Source: Pacificimonas aurantium (GTDB taxonomy: Bacteria > Pseudomonadota > Alphaproteobacteria > Sphingomonadales > Sphingomonadaceae). Taken from it: 64,000 nt of DNA. The stretch covers positions 62,001 to 126,000 of the forward strand of contig NZ_JAGSGB010000003.1 of NCBI RefSeq assembly GCF_020092905.1. Direction: 5' to 3'. Made by a program: the position numbers and the translations under genes. The notes beneath the pieces are model-generated. The model was not told the origin of the DNA and searched no databases. It saw only the letters and a list, made by a program, of their open reading frames with translations. Each line of letters begins with the position of its first letter. The stretch's first letter is position 1. Below are positions 27,189-34,869 of the stretch, piece after piece.

Positions 27189-27842
27189 ATGGACATGATT
27201 GCCGGGAAACAACCCAGAACAACGCGAAAGCGTAAGCGGCGCCTCTCTCCGTTCTGGGTGCGCCAGCTTCATACTTGGCACTGGATGTCGAGTGCCGTCT
27301 GCCTTGTCGGAATGCTCCTTTTCGCGTTCACCGGCATAACGCTGAATCACGCTGCCGATATCGAGGCTGAGCCCAGCGTTGCGGAAATCGAGGCGATCGT
27401 GCCGGGGCCCGTGCTGGCGACCTTGGCGGGTGGAGACGAAGGCGATCCCATCCCCGAAGGTTTTGCCGATTGGGCGGACAAAGAACTTTCCGTCGATCTT
27501 CGGCGGCGGGAAGCGGAATGGAGTCCCGCCGAGCTATATGTACCGCTGCCGCGACCCGGCGGTGATGGATGGCTGGCCGTCGACCGGGAAACAGGGGACC
27601 TCATCTACGAGGATAGCGACCGGGGCTGGATTGCCTGGCTGAACGACCTGCACAAGGGCCGCGACACAGGCGCCGCCTGGAGCCTGTTCATCGACGGTTT
27701 CTCTATCGCCTGTATCATTTTCTCGGTCACGGGCTTCTTCCTGCTTCAGCTTCACGCGAAAAACCGGAAGTCAACTTGGCCGATCGTTGGCGGCGGCGTG
27801 TTGATCCCGCTGCTCCTCATCATTCTTTTCGTGCACAGCTAG
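27189..27842 (+). CDS. PepSY-associated membrane protein
   Basis: About 217 residues from the ATG at 27189; an ATG at 27195 is equally possible, and a TTG at 27168 is in frame. A basic N-terminus (RTTRKRKRRLSP) precedes a membrane helix containing WVRQLHTWHWMSSAVCLVGMLL-type sequence, then an extracytoplasmic PepSY-like domain, a second helix (FSIACIIFSVTGFFLLQLH) and a third (VGGGVLIPLLLIILFV). His residues near both membrane faces could bind haem, as in PepSY-TM reductases. First gene of a cluster with DUF2271, DUF4198 and ApbE, suggesting membrane electron transfer linked to iron uptake (inference). Confidence 0.82.
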   Translation: MDMIAGKQPRTTRKRKRRLSPFWVRQLHTWHWMSSAVCLVGMLLFAFTGITLNHAADIEAEPSVAEIEAIVPGPVLATLAGGDEGDPIPEGFADWADKELSVDLRRREAEWSPAELYVPLPRPGGDGWLAVDRETGDLIYEDSDRGWIAWLNDLHKGRDTGAAWSLFIDGFSIACIIFSVTGFFLLQLHAKNRKSTWPIVGGGVLIPLLLIILFVHS

Positions 27843-27853
27843 GACCTTCCGCC

Positions 27854-28366
27854 ATGAAAGCCTCCTACTTCCTTGCCGCATCCGGCCTCGTTGCAGCCCC
27901 GTCCATGGCTGCCGGCATCGACCTCTCGATTGAAATCCCGCGCCTTCAGGTGGCGGAATATCACAAGCCCTATGTGGCCGTCTGGATCGAGGATGACGGC
28001 CGCAAGGCCGTGGCCAATCTGGACGTCTGGTACGACACCGACATGCGCGGGGGCGAAGGCGAGAAATGGCTTTCGGACATGCGGCTCTGGTGGCGCCGCG
28101 CCGGCCGTTCCCTCGATATGCCGGTCGACGGTGTCAGCGGTCCGACTCAGGGACCAGGGACGCACGAGGTCAGCTATACGGAAGGGCGCCGGCCGCTCGG
28201 CGACCTCAAACCCGGTAAGTACACGCTTGTGGTCGAGGCCGCCCGCGAAGTCGGCGGGCGCGAAACCGTCTCGATTCCCTTCCAATGGCCTCCGCAGCGG
28301 GCGCAGACGCTGTCCGGCGAGGGCGACAGCGAACTGCGCGCGATCAAACTGACGCTGAAACCTTGA
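27854..28366 (+). CDS. DUF2271 exported protein, possible flavinylation target
   Basis: 170 residues from the ATG 11 bases after the PepSY gene. A signal peptide (MKASYFLAASGLVAAPSMAAG) precedes a DUF2271-type domain (VAVWIEDDGRKAVANLDVWYDT...MRLWWRRAG). Residues 92-98 read DGVSGPT, close to the FMN-attachment pattern Dxx(S/T)GAT used by ApbE, with Pro97 in place of Ala; Thr98 would be the acceptor. The ApbE gene lies two genes downstream. This suggests an extracytoplasmic flavoprotein; the modification itself is not shown by sequence. Confidence 0.8.
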   Translation: MKASYFLAASGLVAAPSMAAGIDLSIEIPRLQVAEYHKPYVAVWIEDDGRKAVANLDVWYDTDMRGGEGEKWLSDMRLWWRRAGRSLDMPVDGVSGPTQGPGTHEVSYTEGRRPLGDLKPGKYTLVVEAAREVGGRETVSIPFQWPPQRAQTLSGEGDSELRAIKLTLKP

Positions 28367-28391
28367 ACCATCTGTCCCGGGAGATCGAACC

Positions 28392-29216
28392 ATGACCTTC
28401 AAACGCAAGCTTCTAAGCCTCGCTGCGGCCCTTCCGGCGGCGGCACTTCTCACTGCTGCACCCGCCGATGCACATCGGCGCTGGCTGCTGCCGTCCGCAA
28501 CGGTGCTGTCCGGAGATAGCGAACTTGTGACCGTCGATGCGGCGGCGTCGAACGGGCTGTTCCTGTTCGAGCATCGCCCCCTCGGCCTGGACAGCCTGAC
28601 GATCGTCGGTCCGGACGGGCAGCCTGTGGAGCCGAAGGTTATCGGGTCCGGTGACTATCGCAGCGTGTTCGACCTCCCTCTGACGCAGCAGGGGACGTAC
28701 CGGATTGCTCTCGCCAATGACGGAGTGATGGGCTTTTACATGCTGAACGGCGAACGCCAGCGCTGGCGCGGCAGCCGCGCCGAGATCGAGACGGCGATTC
28801 CTGCCGAGGCGACGGAGGTCCGCATCTCGGAGAATGCGGGTCGTACGGAAACTTTCGTCACGCTTGGGGCCCCGAGCGATGACGCGCTTCAGCCCACCCA
28901 GCGCGGTCTGGAGATGATTCCGGTGACTCATCCAAACGACCTTGTCACGGGTGAGCCCGCGCAGATGCGCTTTCTCCACAACGGTCAGCCGGCGGCGAAT
29001 ATGGAAGTCGAGTTCGTGAAGGGCGGTACGCGTTACCGCGACACTCCCGGCGTCCAGACGCTGACGACCGACGCCGACGGCATGGTCGAACTGCTCGTCG
29101 AGGAGCCCGGCTACTATTATGTCGAGGCGGGTACCCAGTCCGATGCAGCCGACGATCCGCAGATCGACTCGCGCCGCGCCAGCTATACCGCGGTGCTGGA
29201 GTTCCTGCCGCTCTGA
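28392..29216 (+). CDS. DUF4198 exported protein
   Basis: 274 residues with a signal peptide (MTFKRKLLSLAAALPAAALLTAAPADAH) followed at once by HRRWLLPSATVLSGD, the usual start of mature DUF4198 domains, which begin with a His that may bind metal. The body is beta-rich with two Ig-like halves (GTYRIALAND and a carboxypeptidase-regulatory-like TDADGMVELLVEEPGYYYVEAG). DUF4198 proteins often accompany metal or iron uptake genes. Here it sits between a DUF2271 gene and ApbE, so a periplasmic role in the same redox/iron system is likely. Confidence 0.82.
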   Translation: MTFKRKLLSLAAALPAAALLTAAPADAHRRWLLPSATVLSGDSELVTVDAAASNGLFLFEHRPLGLDSLTIVGPDGQPVEPKVIGSGDYRSVFDLPLTQQGTYRIALANDGVMGFYMLNGERQRWRGSRAEIETAIPAEATEVRISENAGRTETFVTLGAPSDDALQPTQRGLEMIPVTHPNDLVTGEPAQMRFLHNGQPAANMEVEFVKGGTRYRDTPGVQTLTTDADGMVELLVEEPGYYYVEAGTQSDAADDPQIDSRRASYTAVLEFLPL

Positions 29217-29239
29217 CCACTTCTGAGCTACCCATCGAG

Positions 29240-30232
29240 TTGCTAATTCCCGACCCGCCGGAGAGCGCCGACCTGCGCCCTCTGGCGGGCGACGTCCTGC
29301 GACTGACCGGCGAGACCATGGGTACCTATTGGCGTGCGTCGGTTGTCGCCGCGGGAGCCGATGCGGACCGGATAGGTCGGACGGTCGCAGGTGCGTGCGA
29401 CGAAGTCATCCGTCAGATGAGCCAATGGGACCCAGCGTCGGAGCTAAGTCGGTTCAACCATGCTCCGGGCGGGGTCGAGATGTCGATCTCGCCGGGGTTC
29501 GCGCACGTACTCGACTGCGCCCTGACGATTCAGGACCGGTCCGGCGGAGCCTTCGACCCGCTACTCGGAGATGCTAGCGAAGCCTGGGGGTTCGGTGTTG
29601 CCGCGCCGCCCGAGACCATTGAAGAGCAGGCATGCGAAGGGCGGGAAACATCCTCTATGCCGTTCGATGCCGCGGCGCGGAAGCTGACTCAGCCGGGCGG
29701 CTCGCTGCTCGACCTGTCGGCCATTGCGAAGGGATTTGCCGTCGACCTCTGCCTCGCCAGGCTGGTGGCCGCGGGATGGGACAACGCGCTCGTCGAAATC
29801 GGCGGAGAACTGGCGGGCAGGGGGGTGAAGCCCAACGGCCTGCCCTGGTGGGTGGACATAGAGGGTCCGCCCGGCCTGCCCGTGCCGCCAGCTCGGATCG
29901 CCCTATGCGGATGGGCGGTCGCCACGTCGGGCGACTGGCACCGGCGGCGCGAGGCCGAGGGGCAAAGCTGGTCTCACACGCTGGACCCGGCGATGCGCCG
30001 GCCACTGGCACAGGCTAGCCGGGCCGCGACCGTGCTCCACCCGTCCTGCATGCAGGCCGACGGTCTTGCCACGGCGCTGATGGTTCTTGATCCCGGTCAA
30101 GCGCTTGCCTTTGCGGATCGGTACGGGCTTCCCGCTAGGATCGTCGACCGCCACGGACAGGTTCTGCGATCGGAACGCTGGGCGGCGATGGCTCGACCGG
30201 AAGAACAACTGGAAAGGAAGGCTTCGGCATGA
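29240..30232 (+). CDS. apbE: FAD:protein FMN transferase
   Basis: ApbE-family enzyme, 330 residues, which transfers FMN from FAD to Ser/Thr residues of target proteins. Conserved segments: [73 protein letters not shown] and [12 protein letters not shown]. The start is a TTG at 29240; no ATG or GTG is available upstream in frame after the preceding stop. Unlike most ApbE proteins, it has no signal peptide or lipobox, an oddity given that the likely target is exported. The stop overlaps the next start. Confidence 0.92.
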   Translation: MLIPDPPESADLRPLAGDVLRLTGETMGTYWRASVVAAGADADRIGRTVAGACDEVIRQMSQWDPASELSRFNHAPGGVEMSISPGFAHVLDCALTIQDRSGGAFDPLLGDASEAWGFGVAAPPETIEEQACEGRETSSMPFDAAARKLTQPGGSLLDLSAIAKGFAVDLCLARLVAAGWDNALVEIGGELAGRGVKPNGLPWWVDIEGPPGLPVPPARIALCGWAVATSGDWHRRREAEGQSWSHTLDPAMRRPLAQASRAATVLHPSCMQADGLATALMVLDPGQALAFADRYGLPARIVDRHGQVLRSERWAAMARPEEQLERKASA

Positions 30233-30912
30233 TGCTGAAGATCCCGAATGTCCTGTCGAAGGACGAGGTAACGGAGCTGCGGAAGCTCATAGATTCCGGC
30301 GAATGGGTCGACGGCAACGAGACGTCAGGCCATCAGTCGCGTCTCACCAAGCGCAATATGCAGCTGAAAGAAGGCAGCGAGGTCCAGCAGAAGGCCGGAC
30401 AGGCGGTCGTCGCGGCGCTCGGTCGCACTCCTGCCTTCATCGCCGCCGCCCTGCCGCTGAAGGTGTTCCCACCGCTTTTCAACCGATATTCCGGCGGGGA
30501 GGAATTCGGCACTCATGTCGACAACGCCATCCGCCAGCTTCGGGGTAGCGACTTTCGTATCCGCAGCGATCTGTCGTGCACACTCTTCCTGGCAGAACCC
30601 GGCAGCTATGAAGGGGGCGAACTGGTCGTCGAGGACCTGTTCGGCGAGCAGACCGTAAAACTTCCGGTCGGGCATGCCGTGCTCTATCCGGCCTCCAGCC
30701 TTCACCGCGTCACCCCCGTTACCAGCGGCGCGCGCGTTGCGAGCTTCTTCTGGCTGCAGAGCATGGTGAGGAACAATGAACAGCGCGAGCATCTGTATCG
30801 GCTCGATACGGTCGTCCAGCGCCTGACCGAGGAGAAGGGCGGCAACGACCCTTCGGTGCGGGAACTGACCAACCTCTATCACAATCTGCTACGGCAATGG
30901 GCTGACGCATAA
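30229..30912 (+). CDS. piuC: PKHD-type Fe(II)/2-oxoglutarate hydroxylase (PiuC-like)
   Basis: 227-residue PiuC/YbiX-family oxygenase. The iron-binding triad is His96 and Asp98 (FGTHVDNA) and His159 (SLHRVTP), with Arg169 as the probable 2-oxoglutarate anchor. Further family segments are [34 protein letters not shown] and [11 protein letters not shown]. The ATG overlaps the apbE stop (ATGA). In other Proteobacteria the gene accompanies catecholate-siderophore receptors of the Fiu/PiuA type, and such a receptor follows here. Symbol based on family, not proven function. Confidence 0.9.
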   Translation: MMLKIPNVLSKDEVTELRKLIDSGEWVDGNETSGHQSRLTKRNMQLKEGSEVQQKAGQAVVAALGRTPAFIAAALPLKVFPPLFNRYSGGEEFGTHVDNAIRQLRGSDFRIRSDLSCTLFLAEPGSYEGGELVVEDLFGEQTVKLPVGHAVLYPASSLHRVTPVTSGARVASFFWLQSMVRNNEQREHLYRLDTVVQRLTEEKGGNDPSVRELTNLYHNLLRQWADA

Positions 30913-30941
30913 CGCTTTTGAAAATTAATCGCAGAAACCGT

Positions 30942-30970
30942 TTGACATAGCTGCAAACGGTTCGCATTAG
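30942..30970 (+). promoter_or_regulatory. Promoter-like TTGACA with overlapping 15-bp imperfect palindrome
   Basis: TTGACA at 30942-30947 could be a -35 element. The downstream TGCAAACGGTTCGCA at 30952-30966 is a nearly perfect 15-bp palindrome overlapping the spacer and possible -10 region, as expected of a repressor operator. A Fur-type repressor is the natural guess for a siderophore receptor gene. The -10 itself is poor. Confidence 0.4.
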
Positions 30971-31001
30971 CGCCCCTGATCAGAACAACCGGGGGTAATC
31001 A

Positions 31002-33206
31002 ATGTCCAGTTCCATTCGTCACGCCAAATTCCTCGCGCTCGGCTGCGTCGGCTTCGTTGCCACGGCCCCTGCGCTTGCTCAGGAGACCCCCGAGGAGGAA
31101 ACCCAGCTTGAAGGCGTGGCGGTCACCTACGAGTCCGTCGACGACGACTACAGTGTCCCCGACATTCGCTCGCCCAAGTCGACGGCACCGCTGATCGACA
31201 CGCCGCGGATCGTTACCGTCATCCCAGAGGAGGTGCTGAAGGACACCGCATCCTTCTCCTTGCAGGAAGCGTTGCGCACCGTTCCCGGCATCACGCTCGG
31301 TGCGGGCGAAGGCGGCGTTGCCAGTGCCGACATTCCGTTCATCCGCGGCGTGGACGCGACGGGCGACGTGTTCGTCGACGGTGTGCGCGACATCGGCTCG
31401 CAGACCCGCGAAGTCTTTGCGCTCGAAGCGATCGAGGTGGCGAAGGGGCCGAGTTCGGCCTTCGGTGGCCGCGGCACCGCCGCCGGTGCGATCAACCTGG
31501 TATCGAAGGTGGCCCGCGCGGGCGATTTCGCCGAGGTTCAGGCGACTGCCGGCACGGAGGACTTCTACCGCGTTACGGCCGATGTGAACCAGGAGCTTGG
31601 CGACAGCTTCGCGGTGCGGCTGGTCGGCATGTACCAGGATGCGATGATCCCCGGACGCGATGAAGTCTATGACGATCGCTGGGGCATCACGCCTTCGGTG
31701 AGCTTCGGCGTCGGCGAGGACGTCACGGCAACGCTCGACTACTACCACCTCGAGACGGATGCGATGCCAGACTATGGGCTGCCGCTGACCTCACGCAATC
31801 AGTTGCCGGGCGGAGTGCGCGAACCGGCGGATGTCGACCCGGACAATTTCTACGGCCTCCTTGCGCGCGACTTTCAGGAAACCCGGGTCGACGCCGTGAC
31901 CTTCCAGATCGATGCGCAGGTATCGGACAATGTCGTCCTGTCGCACATCACCCGCTATTCCAATTCGCGGAACAACTACATCGTCACCAATCCCGACGAC
32001 AGCGCGGGCAATGTCCAGAACGGCTATGTCTGGCGCAATACCAAGAGCCGCAACTCCCTGAACGAGGGGATTGCGAGCAACTCCAACCTCAGCGCCGTAT
32101 TCGAAACTGGCGGAATTGAACATTCGCTTTCGACGGGCTTCGAATTCACGCTGTCGGACAGCACGAACCGCAACTACAGCGTCGAAACGGGCAGCTACCG
32201 CTTCAACGCCGACGATCCTGACTCCGGTTGTAACGCGCAGGGCCTTGCCGAAGGAAACTGTGCGCCGCTGGCAAATCCCGATCCGTCCGACCCATGGACT
32301 GGCAGCATTACGCGCAGTTCAAGCCCCTCCAGCGCCAGCGCAGAGGATTACAGCGTCTACCTGTTCGACACCGTCACCTTGACGGAAAGCCTCCTCCTGA
32401 ATGGCGGGATTCGCTGGACCAAGTTCAATGCCGAGGGCTCCGGCTGCGGTCGTGGCGGCTGTTACAACGCGGAGAACGAGGCGGACTTCGTGACCTGGCA
32501 AGCGGGCGCGATCTTCAAGCCAACCGGCACGACAAGCCTGTACGCTTCCTATGGCAATTCCAAGACGCCCCCGGGGACGACGGTCGGCGAGGGATCGGAC
32601 AATCTCGGCAGCAACAACCAGCTGAACGAGCCGCAGGAATATGAGAATTACGAGATCGGGGCGAAGGCGGAGCTGTTCGAAGGCGGCCTTCTCCTCTCGG
32701 GCGCATTGTTCCGGGTCGATCGTAACAATATCCTGCAAGTGGACTCTGATGCGGACGTCGTGACCGATATCTTCGATTCCGCCCGCCTTCAGGGCGTGGA
32801 GGTCAGCGTCTCCGGAACGGCAGGACCTGTCTCCCTCGTGGTCGGCTATACCTATGTCGACAGCGAACTGACCGATGGATCGGCCAATGATGGGAATCGT
32901 CTGCCGCAGACGCCGGAGCACAATCTTGCCGCGACGCTCGACTGGGAAGTGACGCCGCGGTTCAGCATCGGCGGCGGTGCCTATGGCGCCTCGGAAAAAT
33001 TCGCTGACGGCGGCAATCTCGTACGGGCCGACGGTTATGTCCGGTTCGACGCCCACGCGGCCTATGAAGTCAGCGACTATCTCGGCATCCGGGTCAATGT
33101 TCAGAACATCTCGGACGAGCGCTACATTGTGAAACTGCGTAATCCGCACTTTGCCGTGCCGGCGCAGGGTCGGCAGGCTTTGGTTACGTTGACCGGACGT
33201 TTCTGA
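31002..33206 (+). CDS. TonB-dependent siderophore receptor (Fiu/PiuA type)
   Basis: 734-residue outer-membrane receptor. A signal peptide (MSSSIRHAKFLALGCVGFVATAPALAQ) is followed by a plug domain with SLQEALRTVPGITLGAGEGG, PFIRGVDATGDVFVDGVRD, EAIEVAKGPSSAFGGRGTAAGAINL, the pattern of catecholate-siderophore receptors. The barrel ends NPHFAVPAQGRQALVTLTGRF with a terminal Phe. It follows piuC by 89 bases, and a TonB gene follows it. The import of a catechol-type ferric siderophore is likely but not certain. Confidence 0.93.
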   Translation: MSSSIRHAKFLALGCVGFVATAPALAQETPEEETQLEGVAVTYESVDDDYSVPDIRSPKSTAPLIDTPRIVTVIPEEVLKDTASFSLQEALRTVPGITLGAGEGGVASADIPFIRGVDATGDVFVDGVRDIGSQTREVFALEAIEVAKGPSSAFGGRGTAAGAINLVSKVARAGDFAEVQATAGTEDFYRVTADVNQELGDSFAVRLVGMYQDAMIPGRDEVYDDRWGITPSVSFGVGEDVTATLDYYHLETDAMPDYGLPLTSRNQLPGGVREPADVDPDNFYGLLARDFQETRVDAVTFQIDAQVSDNVVLSHITRYSNSRNNYIVTNPDDSAGNVQNGYVWRNTKSRNSLNEGIASNSNLSAVFETGGIEHSLSTGFEFTLSDSTNRNYSVETGSYRFNADDPDSGCNAQGLAEGNCAPLANPDPSDPWTGSITRSSSPSSASAEDYSVYLFDTVTLTESLLLNGGIRWTKFNAEGSGCGRGGCYNAENEADFVTWQAGAIFKPTGTTSLYASYGNSKTPPGTTVGEGSDNLGSNNQLNEPQEYENYEIGAKAELFEGGLLLSGALFRVDRNNILQVDSDADVVTDIFDSARLQGVEVSVSGTAGPVSLVVGYTYVDSELTDGSANDGNRLPQTPEHNLAATLDWEVTPRFSIGGGAYGASEKFADGGNLVRADGYVRFDAHAAYEVSDYLGIRVNVQNISDERYIVKLRNPHFAVPAQGRQALVTLTGRF

Positions 33207-33218
33207 TGGCCGAACTGT

Positions 33219-33240
33219 ATTTGCGTTTGACTCGCAATTG
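33219..33240. promoter_or_regulatory. Inverted repeat upstream of tonB
   Basis: TTGCG at 33221-33225 and CGCAA at 33233-33237 form a perfect 5-7-5 inverted repeat, 24 bases from its end to the tonB ATG. Its half-site TTGCG...CGCAA is similar to the palindrome before the siderophore receptor (TGC...GCA), fitting a shared iron regulator. Confidence 0.35.
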
Positions 33241-33263
33241 CTAGGGGGCAGATAGAGCGAGCC

Positions 33264-34004
33264 ATGACCGCGATGCCCGCCTCCGATCACTTTGCGCTTA
33301 GCCTGCGCCGATTGTCCGGCGCAGGCTACGAGCAGAGGGCCGAGAAACGGTTCGGAGACGACACGCGCCGGCCTGACTTTCGGGTTCTCGGCTTGATCGC
33401 GGGCTTCCACGTCGCCGCTCTGGTGGCTGCAGTCTCGACGGGTACCATCGAACTCGACCTCGCGCCGGTGCCATTGGAAACCTTCTCCGTTGCCGAACCG
33501 GTGAAGGCGGCGGCGCCTCCGGAACCGGAAATCGTCGAGATAGTCGTGGCGGAGCTTCCGCCACCCTCGCTCGTCGTGGCCCCGCCCCCGATCGTGCGGA
33601 CGCCTCCGCGTCCGTCTCCCGTGCGCGCAGTAAGCGTGACCCTGCCGCCGGAACCCGTCGCGGTGGCGGTGCCCGTTCCGGCAGCTTCCGCGACGCCCGC
33701 ACCCCCGGCCCCGCCGGCGCCGGTTACTCCCCCGGATTTCAGTGCGGCCCAGCTAAACAATCCCGCCCCCAAAACGCCGTACCTCTCGCGCAGGTATCGC
33801 GAGGAGGGCACCGTCATGCTGCGCGTTCTGGTAACCCCCGAGGGAACAGCCGACACCGTGGAGTTGAAGACAAGCTCGGGCTTTTCCCGATTGGACAAGG
33901 CAGCTTTGAAAACGGTCGCCAAGTGGAGGTTCGTGCCAGCCAGGCAGGCAGGCGAACCGGTGGCGGCTTGGGTACTGGTTCCGGTCAGCTTCGCCGCTGG
34001 CTGA
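33264..34004 (+). CDS. tonB: Energy transducer TonB
   Basis: 246-residue TonB-family protein linking the proton motive force to outer-membrane receptors. A cytoplasmic N-terminus (about 35 residues) precedes a membrane helix (LGLIAGFHVAALVAAVSTG). A long Pro-rich periplasmic spacer (about 75-160) follows, then the C-terminal TonB domain (LSRRYREEGTVMLRVLVTPEG, SSGFSRLDKAALKTVAKWRFVPA). It is separated by 1 base from the convergent TetR gene. No exbB or exbD is seen in the window. Confidence 0.93.
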   Translation: MTAMPASDHFALSLRRLSGAGYEQRAEKRFGDDTRRPDFRVLGLIAGFHVAALVAAVSTGTIELDLAPVPLETFSVAEPVKAAAPPEPEIVEIVVAELPPPSLVVAPPPIVRTPPRPSPVRAVSVTLPPEPVAVAVPVPAASATPAPPAPPAPVTPPDFSAAQLNNPAPKTPYLSRRYREEGTVMLRVLVTPEGTADTVELKTSSGFSRLDKAALKTVAKWRFVPARQAGEPVAAWVLVPVSFAAG

Positions 34005-34005
34005 C

Positions 34006-34665
34006 CTAATCTCGCTTAGCTCGTTTCAGAGCCGCGCCTTTGGTCAGACCTCTCATCAACAGGTCGACGGTTTGCTGCCGATTTCGCGCATGAAGCTCGT
34101 TGTCGGGGTTCGGCAGACCGCCAAAGACCGCCGACATGGTGAAACGGTTCGAGTAGAGACCGTCCGACGCGCCGATCGTCAGGAAATAGAAAAGCTTCGG
34201 ATCGACTTGGTGAAATTCACCGGCTGCGATTCCGGCGGCAATGATCTCGGCCTGCGCGCCGGCAATACGGGTCAGCATTTCCTTGGCGATGTGCCGTTGC
34301 CGCTCCGGTTCTGAATCGCGCATCATCGTCTGGATCAGGCGATTCAGGTAGGGAATACGGTAATAGGTATCGAGAATGCCGCGAAGGTGGATCCTCATCT
34401 TCGTCGAGGGCGAAGCGTCGAGCGCAAGCAGCCTGTCCAGGTCCTCTATGGCATTCGCCATGTCGCGTTCGATCAGGGCGAACAGCAGGCCTTCCTTGCT
34501 GCCGAAATGATATTTCACCATGGCATGATTGACGCCGGCCCCGGCGGCTATGTCGACCATGCGCACGTCGATCGTGTCTAGGTCGCGCATCAGGGCGCTG
34601 GCCGCGTCGAGCAGGGCGTCTTTCGACTGGCCGCGCGGACGTGCGTGGGCAGCGTCCTGACTCAT
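34006..34665 (-). CDS. TetR family transcriptional regulator
   Basis: 219 residues. The N-terminal helix-turn-helix (about 15-62) contains SKDALLDAASALMRDL, VRMVDIAAGAGVNHAMVKYHFGSKEGLLFALIERDM, a textbook TetR_N pattern. The C-terminal ligand domain (RIPYLNRLIQTMMRDSEPERQRHIAKEML...) is of the kind found in regulators of lipid or aromatic metabolism. It is divergent from a TonB receptor whose upstream region has a palindrome, so local control of that receptor is likely. Confidence 0.92.
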   Translation of the reverse strand: MSQDAAHARPRGQSKDALLDAASALMRDLDTIDVRMVDIAAGAGVNHAMVKYHFGSKEGLLFALIERDMANAIEDLDRLLALDASPSTKMRIHLRGILDTYYRIPYLNRLIQTMMRDSEPERQRHIAKEMLTRIAGAQAEIIAAGIAAGEFHQVDPKLFYFLTIGASDGLYSNRFTMSAVFGGLPNPDNELHARNRQQTVDLLMRGLTKGAALKRAKRD

Positions 34666-34791
34666 TCTTGTCTCCCCAAGGCGTTTCGCCTTCCCGCTCT
34701 AGCCTCATTCGATCTCATTCGTCGAATATAGGCAGTAGCGACCGCACATAGAGGCGGAGATCCTATTCCTTCAGGAAATCGCGCCCCGGTT

Positions 34792-34809
34792 TAACTCACA
34801 TGAGTGTTA
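34792..34809. promoter_or_regulatory. Palindromic operator candidate between TetR and TonB receptor genes
   Basis: TAACTCACATGAGTGTTA contains the perfect 5-2-5 repeat ACTCA-CA-TGAGT and outer arms TAAC/GTTA. It lies about 60 bases before the receptor ATG and 127 bases before the TetR gene. The size and symmetry fit a TetR-family operator. Confidence 0.5.
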
Positions 34810-34869
34810 GTTTCTCCGCCCAAGTCGGAACGCGTAGTAGACGCCGCAAAAGAACCTTGGGGAAAATCG

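Noticed and set aside
30087-30100. TTGATCCCGGTCAA, an FNR-like inverted repeat
   Set aside because: It lies inside the apbE coding sequence, in frame with conserved [15 protein letters not shown] residues, and about 130 bases before piuC whose start overlaps apbE. A chance match is more likely than a site.
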